DNA of 64,000 bases from an uncultured bacterium (GTDB lineage Bacteria > Myxococcota_A > Bradymonadia > UBA7976 > VGTA01). Below the pieces are notes generated by a model. The model was not told the DNA's origin. It worked only from the letters and a program-made list of their open reading frames with translations, and ran no database searches. Shown in pieces: positions 1 to 7,993 of the stretch; within the stretch, counting starts at the first letter, position 1, and every line of letters starts with the position of its first letter. Where the stretch lies: assembly GCA_943788935.1 (NCBI GenBank), contig CALSSE010000003.1:86493-150492 (forward strand), given 5' to 3'. The position numbers were made by a program, and so were the translations under genes.

Positions 1-2026
1 TATCTCTAGCTTCTTTCTTCTTTTTATAGGGCCGCTTATCCTTTTTGATGCTCGGCGTGTGCTCTAAGTCTTTAGGAGGGATGTGATCCCGCCAGCCATA
101 TTGAGTGAGTTGAGAGCCTGCTAAGCTCCACACTGGGGTAGGGTTGAAACCATGATCTTTGAACATTCGTTTCCACCAAGCCTCCCCCATATAGCTCCTA
201 AATAATCGAATATCTTGCTTATAGGCTCGCCAACGTTCTGGCGTAAAGTGAGCACGACATTCCTTGGTTAAGGGATGGTTCTCATCATCGACCTCTTGCG
301 ATTTACCTAACTCGTTATTGGTGAGATGACGGAGCGGTCTATCCTTAAGTTTTTCATCTCGGCCGTCATCGTACTCAGCGAGAGTAGTACAGTGATAAAT
401 GAGGTGATAACGAGTCTCTGAGAAATACTTAGAGCCTACATAGTAGTGGAAGCTGTCCCAAAAGTGGGTGATCCGACTCCCATGAAAACTACCGAAACTG
501 AACCACGCGAAGAGACCGCAAGCAGCAATCATCATCCACCCAAAGCGCTGATGAGGCCCTCGTAAACTTGATTGGAGTGAGATGAGCTCAGCAACAGTGA
601 GAGAGCCTCCTCGCTTATTGATTACCGCCTCACTCTTCGCCCGCTTCATGTGCCAAAGGAGATAGCCGCCAGCGACGATCGCCATTACCACTAACCCCTC
701 CCATCCGTTAGGCCACCAATTAGAGCGCTTACCTAGTGTCTCGTCAGCGTGGCTCATAAAGACCACAACGACTCCCACGATTCCCCAGCTCTGTAAGGCG
801 GGGATCAATCGACCGAAGTGAGTCGACTTATAGAGATGATAGGCCAGCCATCCAAAGAGGATCAGTGAGAATAGGCTCAGTATTAACCCATTAACGAAGA
901 CCATCTTAGCGTGAGCAGGTGGGAAGGAGAAGGCCTCAATTAAACCATTGCTCAATGCTCCATTATCAGCCCATTGGTCGATCGATCGACCCATCTGTAC
1001 GCCGCCGAGCCAAACATTGAAGAGAGCTGTCCCGATTCCAAAGAGATAAGCGAAGAAACTTCGATATTCATTATGACTCAGCGGCGCTGAGCTCTCTACA
1101 GAGTCTGCTTCCATGCCGGCTTTTGATTCCTCGATGCTCTCTTCTTCGTTGACGCTCTCTTCTTCATCGGCGCTCTCTTCTTCGTCGACGCTCTCTTCTT
1201 CGTCAGCGCTCTCTTCGTCTCGACGACGGTTAGAGAGTAGGCGAGGAAAGAGGAAAGCGAGCATGGCGAAGAGCGCTATCCCCATTTTACCTTTACCGAT
1301 GAGGTGCTTGCGGACATCTTTGCCATCTTTTTTTATAGCGGCGGTTAAACTTGGTTTGGGAGGCCATGACTTAGGAGGCTTACAATATGCTTGTAGCTCA
1401 GAGATAGAGTAGGAGCTGTCACCGCCATTAGCTTTTACTTGAAGAAACTGAACGGGCGCTGAGGGTGATGCCAACACAACTTGACGAGTTTGTAGCCCTG
1501 GTAGTTTATCAGGACCAGCGCTCCATAATAATGAGTAGCTTTTACCATCTGCTGATCCGTAAACCTCATAAGTATCGTTATTATCAGCCTGTACAGTGAA
1601 AGCGCTGAGTTGGGTCTTAAGTCCTAGATCAAAAGTTACCAAGCCGCCCTTACTGATTACCGCCGCTTGAGTGACAGACCAAAATGACCCTTCTTTAACG
1701 TGCTTTCCATCAGTCATCCTTAGAGTTCTACGCACACTCCTCGTAGGCTTAACCGGGTGCTTGTTATAGAGCAGGTTACCACCCTTCTCGCACTTCAGTG
1801 GTGCCGACTTCACCGCAGTAGGCTTCGCCGCAGTAGGCTTCGCCGCTGGAGGCTTCGCTGCAGTCCCCTCTGGAGGAAGCGACATATTCTGAGCCTCCGC
1901 CTCGCTCAGTGAAACCATAAGAGTGGATAAGTAAACCATAAGACTAAGCGTTGCCGCTATCGACCCACGTGAAGAATAAAGTGTGGCCTTTAGAGGCTGT
2001 TGTCTCAGGAGAGTGAAGGGGGGCAT
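1..2026 (-). CDS. Multi-pass membrane protein with discoidin-like domain (3' end beyond window)
   Basis: An open frame of 675 codons runs from an ATG at 2026 off the left edge, so the C-terminus is missing. GGAG lies 7 bases before the ATG. Order seen: N-terminal signal/membrane segment (about residues 22-42); a short Ala-Lys-Pro spacer; a beta-sandwich like discoidin/F5-8C (about 95-225, with phrases such as FTVQADNNDTYEVYGSADG); a membrane segment (about 240-260); a Glu-rich tandem repeat of EEESAD/EEESVD type; then at least four further membrane segments. A loop reading HFWDSFHYYVGSKYF followed by a Cys and an acidic patch resembles large membrane proteins of delta-proteobacteria that look like GT-C glycosyltransferases; that link is weak. 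Function unknown. It is divergent from the carotenoid oxygenase gene. Confidence 0.75.
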   Translation of the reverse strand, partial: MPPFTLLRQQPLKATLYSSRGSIAATLSLMVYLSTLMVSLSEAEAQNMSLPPEGTAAKPPAAKPTAAKPTAVKSAPLKCEKGGNLLYNKHPVKPTRSVRRTLRMTDGKHVKEGSFWSVTQAAVISKGGLVTFDLGLKTQLSAFTVQADNNDTYEVYGSADGKSYSLLWSAGPDKLPGLQTRQVVLASPSAPVQFLQVKANGGDSSYSISELQAYCKPPKSWPPKPSLTAAIKKDGKDVRKHLIGKGKMGIALFAMLAFLFPRLLSNRRRDEESADEEESVDEEESADEEESVNEEESIEESKAGMEADSVESSAPLSHNEYRSFFAYLFGIGTALFNVWLGGVQMGRSIDQWADNGALSNGLIEAFSFPPAHAKMVFVNGLILSLFSLILFGWLAYHLYKSTHFGRLIPALQSWGIVGVVVVFMSHADETLGKRSNWWPNGWEGLVVMAIVAGGYLLWHMKRAKSEAVINKRGGSLTVAELISLQSSLRGPHQRFGWMMIAACGLFAWFSFGSFHGSRITHFWDSFHYYVGSKYFSETRYHLIYHCTTLAEYDDGRDEKLKDRPLRHLTNNELGKSQEVDDENHPLTKECRAHFTPERWRAYKQDIRLFRSYMGEAWWKRMFKDHGFNPTPVWSLAGSQLTQYGWRDHIPPKDLEHTPSIKKDKRPYKKKKEARD

Positions 2027-2166
2027 AGGCTAGCTCCAATGACGCTGAGTCGAGAATGATTCGATAAAGAGACTTTTCTTGTGTCCTCTCGATAGGTGAT
2101 ATTAGGGTAGTAAATCAAGCACACAGATCTCGATACATCATTTTTTTAAGAGAGTTAGGAGAGTAT

Positions 2167-3609
2167 ATGTTGATTGAACACTCGGAGAGCGGGGAGAAGA
2201 TTCCTAACTTATCCCCTTACCTTCACGGGATTCACGCCCCACTGAGCGGTGAAACCTCCAGCGTGAAACTCCGCTGTATTGAAGGAGAGGTTCCTCCTCA
2301 GCTCAATGGTCTCTTCGCTCGTAACTCACCCAACCCTCAATTTGCACCGATTGGAAAATACCATTGGTTTGATGGTGATGGGATGGTTCATGGAGTAAAA
2401 CTTTTAGAGGGCTCTGCTCACTATTCTTCTCGATATGTGAAGACCGAGGGTCTCGCCGCAGAAAAAGAGGCTGGCGAGGCGCTATGGACAGGAATCTTAG
2501 AGCGTCCCCGACGACGTCTCGCGACACCGGTTAAAGATACGGCTAATACCGATCTCATCTGGCATAATGGCCAATTGATCGCTAGTTGGTGGCTCTCTGG
2601 TGAACCCTACGCGCTGAGCGCCGACTTAGAGACTCTCGGTAAGGCTTCCTTCGTCTCAGCTCTCCCCCCTGGAGCGACCGTCTCCGCTCACCCCAAAGTC
2701 GACCCACAGACCAATGAACTCATGTTTTTTGGGTACAATCTCTTCAAGCGCCCTTACTATCACTATGGAGTCGTAGGCGCCGATGGTGAGCTCAAGCACT
2801 TTACTACCGTCGATCTACCGCATGCCCATATTCCCCACGACATCGCCATCACTGAACGATATACAGTCCTCGTCGATATGCCCATGGGATGGGATGAGGA
2901 GGCGCTCAAGTTAGGGAAACGAAAGATTGCCTTCCATAGTGATCGCCCCTCTCGCTTTGGGATCATTCCTCGCTATGGTCAATCTTCAGAGATTCAATGG
3001 TTCGAAGCAGAGAGCGCTTATATGTATCACACGATCCGCGCTTTTGAAGAAGGAGATGAGCTCGTGCTCACCGGGTGTCGAATCAAAGATCCTATTCCTG
3101 ACGAACAAGACGAGAGCGGTGAGGTCGCCCGTCTTGATATTATCCACCTCGTCCCCCTCCTCTATGAGTGGAGGTTTAACCTTAAGACTGGCGAAACCTC
3201 GGAGACTCTGCTTGACCGAACACCGACTGAATTCCCGAGAGTCAATGATCGCACTCTCGGAAGAAAAACTCGCTTCGCTTACTGCCCAACCGTAGCCGCT
3301 GCACCTACCCTCTGCTTCAATGGTTTCATCAAGTATGACCTACAGAGCGGTCAACAAGAGCAGGTGAACTACGACGCTCTCCTCGGTCAGAACGGATGGT
3401 ATGGCGGAGAAGTCTGCTTCGCCCCTGACCCTGATCGTGCCGATCATGAAGATGGTGGTTGGATTGTCACCATCCTCACTCACCCACAACATGATCACTC
3501 ACAGCTACTCCTCATCGACGCCCAGACTCCTCATCAAGGGATCACTGCGCGATGTATGCTCCCTCATAAAATACCTGTAGGTTTTCACGCGGAGTTTGTC
3601 TCATTTTGA
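2167..3609 (+). CDS. Carotenoid oxygenase (RPE65/CCD family)
   Basis: A non-heme iron dioxygenase that cleaves carotenoids or apocarotenoids to aldehydes. The 480-residue length fits the family. The N-terminal hallmark FARNSPNP and the WFDGDGMVHG motif are present. The four expected iron-binding histidines are His175 (SAHPK), His224 (HIPHD), His288 (MYHTIRAFEEGDELVL) and His474 near the C-terminus (GFHAEF). The start is supported by TTAGGAGAG just upstream. No signal peptide, so it is probably cytosolic. No carotenoid synthesis or rhodopsin gene is in the window, so the substrate cannot be told; a retinal-forming or lignostilbene-type activity is possible. Confidence 0.93.
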   Translation: MLIEHSESGEKIPNLSPYLHGIHAPLSGETSSVKLRCIEGEVPPQLNGLFARNSPNPQFAPIGKYHWFDGDGMVHGVKLLEGSAHYSSRYVKTEGLAAEKEAGEALWTGILERPRRRLATPVKDTANTDLIWHNGQLIASWWLSGEPYALSADLETLGKASFVSALPPGATVSAHPKVDPQTNELMFFGYNLFKRPYYHYGVVGADGELKHFTTVDLPHAHIPHDIAITERYTVLVDMPMGWDEEALKLGKRKIAFHSDRPSRFGIIPRYGQSSEIQWFEAESAYMYHTIRAFEEGDELVLTGCRIKDPIPDEQDESGEVARLDIIHLVPLLYEWRFNLKTGETSETLLDRTPTEFPRVNDRTLGRKTRFAYCPTVAAAPTLCFNGFIKYDLQSGQQEQVNYDALLGQNGWYGGEVCFAPDPDRADHEDGGWIVTILTHPQHDHSQLLLIDAQTPHQGITARCMLPHKIPVGFHAEFVSF

Positions 3610-3777
3610 GGAGATAAGCCCTCCTGACATACCCATCGTCATAAATCATAGGGGCTCACCCACTCTACATCTCACTCCGTATCATAGGTGTCTCTCTAAG
3701 ATCTCTACTTATCGTCTATTTTAAGTATATCTCGTTAACTTTAAGCTGACGTTTAAGAGCTTGATCGTGACTTTACT

Positions 3778-3816
3778 TTGACATAGGCGCTCTTTATAAC
3801 ATATCAACCGATATGT
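3778..3816 (+). promoter_or_regulatory. Possible promoter with overlapping palindromic operator
   Basis: TTGACA at 3778-3783 is followed after 17 bases by ATATCA, a plausible -35/-10 pair for the gene starting at 3870. A perfect inverted repeat ACATATC-AACC-GATATGT (3799-3816) overlaps the -10 position, as a repressor site would. The -10 match is poor and the function is inferred. Confidence 0.35.
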
Positions 3817-3869
3817 AAAAAAATAGTCAAGAGAGATGCTCTTGTCTGCCCTCTATTTCATGGAGACTC

Positions 3870-6800
3870 ATGGCCATGCGCGTATTATGCCTGCTGACTG
3901 TTATTACGGCTCTCTCACTCAATCAATATGGCTGCTTAAGCGCTATAGATGGTCTTAGCGAAGCCCCAAAAGGACTAAGGGGAACACCTGAAGGGTCAGG
4001 GCCGAAGGTGATCTATCACTTTACAGCGAAGCCCTTGCCTGAAATCCCTCTCCCCAATGATGACGCGACACTGTTTGACCCCTCATCTCCTACCAAGCGT
4101 CGTATCAATGTCAGCTACTTTGCTTCTACTCAAGTCGAAAGAAAGGCGCGAGAAGCCTTTAATGGTCTTGATGGCTTTGGTTCTTACGCACCGATCACTG
4201 TCTCATTTGATAAGGCAATCGATGTCGTTGATCTATATGAGCGACACAACCGCCATGACCCGGAGGAGGGTCATTATCGTGATGATTTTAGAGATGATGC
4301 GGTGTTCCTCTTTAATATTGATCCTAGCTGTGAGCGTTTCTCTGAAGAAGTAGCGCTCGATATGGGACGAGGTCGATTCCCCGTAACTCTATTTAAACAT
4401 ATTAAAAGCGTAGAGAATCCGAAATCACCACAAGGGCTAGCGTTTAATTTCCGCAAACTATTTTATTTCAGCGCTTTCGATCAACATGCCATGGCGAATA
4501 ATTTACTCTTCGAAGAGTGGAACGAGGATCTCAATCAGAATGGCATCCTAGATGAGGGCGAAGATAGAGACGGAGACGGGCTTCTCGATGTCGCTAACCT
4601 CCTCGATCCTAAAAGCTGTGATACCTTCCGTGAAGGGAGCATTGAGCGACAACGTTGCATCGCTGACGGGCTAATGTCCTTCTACGAGCGCTCCAGTAAC
4701 ACCCTCATTATGAGACCAGTTTGGCCTCTTGAGCAGGGCTGTCGCTACGCGGCGGTCTTAACCGAGCGGCTTAGAGGCGAGAATGGTGATCCCATCTTGA
4801 GCCCCTTTGATGAGGTGAATCCAGCAGGACAAACACAAGCGCTTCAAGTCATTGAACCTTGGCTTGAGCGCTATCAACTCTCCGTGGATGATATCGCCTT
4901 CGCTTGGACCTTCACCGTTGGTAGTCAGACCACTGAGCTCGAGGCTCTTCGCGCCGGTCTTTATGGAGCAGGATCCTTCAGCCGGCTCTCCGAAGAGTTC
5001 CCTATCGAGAGCCTCAACTTATGGAAACGAGAAGATCTAGACGTCCGAGAACAACTCCCGGAATCGGTTCTAAAGGATCGCTTCTTACCAGGAGGCTGTG
5101 TCGGTCTAGGCTTGAGTAAGTTTTGGTTAGTAAGAGGTGAGTGGGAGGCAAACCTCTGCGCTATTGAGGCTGATTATTCAGGGATGTCTCTCATCTTTGG
5201 GGGAACCTTTAAGGCTCCGGATCTCCTCGTCAATCGTGATCAAGAGATCTCTGCGACTCCTCGATATCCCCAAACCGCTGATGAGCGATGGGACATAGAT
5301 CTGTCTAAAGGTCAAGCCACCTACGGAGACACCGAAGTGACTTTTTGGTGTGGCCTCCCCCAAGAGAAAGATCAATCCTGTAGCCCCGGCAATCCAGAGG
5401 GAAAGCCATTCTGCAAGCCTTTCCCGACGATCCTCTATGCCCATGGTTATGGTGGATCCCGAGCGGAAATCGCTGTCGGTCACCTCGGGCGTACCACGAA
5501 TATGGGGTATGCGATGTGCGCTCTAGACGCTTATGGACATGGACTCAACGCATTACTCAGCGATCACCCTGACGTACAAGAGACCAGTCTCGCTTTCCGT
5601 ATCCTTGATGGCTATGGGATTCCAGATTACCAACAGCTCCTCATGCGTGGACGTGATCGAGACCTCAATAACGATGGTCTAGAGGACTCTGGAGCTGATA
5701 TGTGGACTAGCGATATCTTCCATACTCGAGATATGGTCCGACAGACCTCTTTGGAGTATATGCAGTTTGTACGTATCTTGAGAGGGTTTGATGGAGAGCG
5801 AAGAGATGGAGATGACTACACAATGGGAGATATTGATGGGGATGGGATTGTAGACCTCGGCGGCCCAGTGGCTCCAATCGGTATGTGGGGGATCTCTCTC
5901 GGAGGGATTATCGCCGGTGTTCTCGCAGGAGCTGAGCCAAGCCTAGACGCTGTATCCCCGAACGCTGGCGGCGCGGGCTTAGTTGACATTGGAGTTCGCT
6001 CTAGTCAACAGGGCGTCCCCGAGGCGGTGATGTTACCGGTTCTTGGTCCATTCCTTGTCGGCTGCACTGCGATGGATGATGATCAACGCCCCCGTCTTGA
6101 TGAAGAGGGTAAGAGCTGCTTTAAAAGTGAAGGGTTCACTCCTTCAGGAGAAGAAGGAGAGCTGCTCCCTTCGGGGGAGGTACTCCGCCTGCAGCCAGGT
6201 GAGATGGAGTTAGCCTATTTACTTAATAACAACGCTCGCCAAACCATGGTGACCTTCGCCAAGCTCACCGACGTTGAGCCAGGTGACTGGATCGAGGTCG
6301 AGAACTTAGATAATGGCGAAGTAAAGAGGCGACCTGTTGATGAGCGTGGAAGGCTAATGATCTCTGTCCCCGCTGACGCCCTCACCGCCTCAGAGAAGAG
6401 ACCTCTCCTTGGCTTAACCGATGAAGACCGAGCGCCTGTTATCTACCAAAATACTCCTGATCTCGGCGATCGTTTGGTGATCCGCCACTTTAAGAAATCG
6501 GTTGCTCAAACAGCAACTAACCGTGATGAGCGCGGTGAATATGATGTGAGTGTAAGACTAGAGGCAACACCTGCCGTGACTCTTTCGACCTTTATGTGGG
6601 GGGCAGTATTCCAAGGGGCGATCTATCCCGCAGAGGCGCCTTTGGTTGCTTTACAAGAAGGTCTTGGCCTCAGTCGTAACAGTACAGAATATCGTCGTTT
6701 CCTAGGTCTGGCTCAATCGGCTATTGGTCCTGGTGACCCCGCCATTTGGAGTGAAAAGATTAGTCAATCTCCGATCAAAGTGGATTACGATGTCTATCAA

Positions 6801-7646
6801 GGAGGACACACCCATGTTCTTCAAATGCCCACCATCGGAGATACTCAAGTTCCGACGAGTACCGGAATCGCCGCCGCCCGTATCTCTGGTGTAATGGGGT
6901 CGTGGCTCCGAGATCAGAAACGCTTTCCCGACCCCCGTTATGGGTGGCGCGAGCTGTTTCAGCCCCTTCCCTCACGACTGTCAAGAGCGGGCGGTGAGCT
7001 TAGCGTCGATCAGCTCTTGATTGATCGTTATGTCGTAGAAGGAGACACTGAGCTACAGAGATGGCATGAAGCTGTTGAAAGCAGCAGCATTCACTATGTC
7101 ATCGATAGTGAAGAGGGCGAGGGGCTTCATCCGTATGTTCTCTTCGATATAGATAATATAAGCAATGGAGCCGCTCGGTTCAGCTGTGGTCTTGAAGAAT
7201 GGAGCGCTATGAACGGTGAGTTTAACTGCCCTGAAGAATGGGAGGATCGGGCTCAAGTTTTCCCTGTCCCCTATGACCCTGAAGGCTTACGACTCACTAC
7301 AGAGCGAGAGCCCGGTAGACATGACGCTTTGCGGATTCCTCTCCTGAGGCCTACCGGCCAACATGGAATCTATAACGCCCAACCTTTTAGATTTTTTGAT
7401 CATGACGCCTATATGGTCAACTATACAACGCGCTTCCTTGGTACTCGGGGCGCCAGAGTCGACCAGCCTCCAGGCTGTGACTGCAGCGCTAGCCTCATCC
7501 CTCAATATCAGCTCAATGGTCGAGAGGTTTACCCCGTCAAAAATAATATGATGTGTATCGAAGATGATCTTAAACTCTGTAGCGCACAATGCGCCGATTC
7601 ATGGGGGATCATCACCAACGACTTTGTCGAGTGTGTTAGCCCTTAG
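3870..7646 (+). CDS. Very large exported alpha/beta-hydrolase-like protein (putative lipoprotein)
   Basis: 1258 residues. The N-terminus is a signal peptide ending near Cys22 (NQYGC), an imperfect lipobox. The middle holds an alpha/beta-hydrolase core: an oxyanion-type YAHGYGG near residue 523, a nucleophile elbow GISLGG with Ser near residue 676, and a candidate catalytic His in GGHTHVL near residue 980. Asp-rich stretches (DLNQNGILDEGEDRDGDG near 225, and DRDLNNDGLEDSG) look like calcium-binding thrombospondin-3/dockerin-like loops. A Cys-rich tail contains CDCSAS. It is probably a secreted or surface esterase/lipase-like enzyme; substrate unknown. A second in-frame ATG at 3876 is equally placed for GGAG. 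It stands alone between noncoding gaps. Confidence 0.8.
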   Translation: MAMRVLCLLTVITALSLNQYGCLSAIDGLSEAPKGLRGTPEGSGPKVIYHFTAKPLPEIPLPNDDATLFDPSSPTKRRINVSYFASTQVERKAREAFNGLDGFGSYAPITVSFDKAIDVVDLYERHNRHDPEEGHYRDDFRDDAVFLFNIDPSCERFSEEVALDMGRGRFPVTLFKHIKSVENPKSPQGLAFNFRKLFYFSAFDQHAMANNLLFEEWNEDLNQNGILDEGEDRDGDGLLDVANLLDPKSCDTFREGSIERQRCIADGLMSFYERSSNTLIMRPVWPLEQGCRYAAVLTERLRGENGDPILSPFDEVNPAGQTQALQVIEPWLERYQLSVDDIAFAWTFTVGSQTTELEALRAGLYGAGSFSRLSEEFPIESLNLWKREDLDVREQLPESVLKDRFLPGGCVGLGLSKFWLVRGEWEANLCAIEADYSGMSLIFGGTFKAPDLLVNRDQEISATPRYPQTADERWDIDLSKGQATYGDTEVTFWCGLPQEKDQSCSPGNPEGKPFCKPFPTILYAHGYGGSRAEIAVGHLGRTTNMGYAMCALDAYGHGLNALLSDHPDVQETSLAFRILDGYGIPDYQQLLMRGRDRDLNNDGLEDSGADMWTSDIFHTRDMVRQTSLEYMQFVRILRGFDGERRDGDDYTMGDIDGDGIVDLGGPVAPIGMWGISLGGIIAGVLAGAEPSLDAVSPNAGGAGLVDIGVRSSQQGVPEAVMLPVLGPFLVGCTAMDDDQRPRLDEEGKSCFKSEGFTPSGEEGELLPSGEVLRLQPGEMELAYLLNNNARQTMVTFAKLTDVEPGDWIEVENLDNGEVKRRPVDERGRLMISVPADALTASEKRPLLGLTDEDRAPVIYQNTPDLGDRLVIRHFKKSVAQTATNRDERGEYDVSVRLEATPAVTLSTFMWGAVFQGAIYPAEAPLVALQEGLGLSRNSTEYRRFLGLAQSAIGPGDPAIWSEKISQSPIKVDYDVYQGGHTHVLQMPTIGDTQVPTSTGIAAARISGVMGSWLRDQKRFPDPRYGWRELFQPLPSRLSRAGGELSVDQLLIDRYVVEGDTELQRWHEAVESSSIHYVIDSEEGEGLHPYVLFDIDNISNGAARFSCGLEEWSAMNGEFNCPEEWEDRAQVFPVPYDPEGLRLTTEREPGRHDALRIPLLRPTGQHGIYNAQPFRFFDHDAYMVNYTTRFLGTRGARVDQPPGCDCSASLIPQYQLNGREVYPVKNNMMCIEDDLKLCSAQCADSWGIITNDFVECVSP

Positions 7647-7993
7647 CTTAATGCTCTCAGGCTCTAGAGCTGAGATCGACTCTATAAGATTCTCTGTTAT
7701 GCTCTCTATGAAGTCACCCTCTTGTTGGGGTCTCTCTATATTCAGTATATACGCGCCTTGAGCAGATGTCATGTTGAGTCTTGAGGCTTGAATACACACA
7801 TTATGTATGCGACTAGTGAAGAGTAGCAGACTTAAGAAGACTCTATATTTTCATACCTCTCACCCTTTAAACAGTATGTTTCTTGTACTTTTTGGTATGA
7901 TCGTTTTTATCCTTCTTACTAATATACTTAGTGATATTAACTTAAGGGACACAAGCGAATACTACATCTCATTTACGACACAGACGATTATAA
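7647..7993. other. Intergenic gap, no gene supported
   Basis: A 347-base AT-rich stretch between two exported-protein genes. Its short open frames (for example 7807-8001) lack a good start or family likeness. It probably holds the promoter of the following lipoprotein gene, but I see no convincing -35/-10 pair and no terminator hairpin. Confidence 0.5.

Noticed and set aside
1113..1412. Ser-rich plus-strand frame of 99 codons
   Set aside because: It is the antisense shadow of the Glu-rich repeat in the minus-strand membrane-protein gene; no family likeness or ribosome site.
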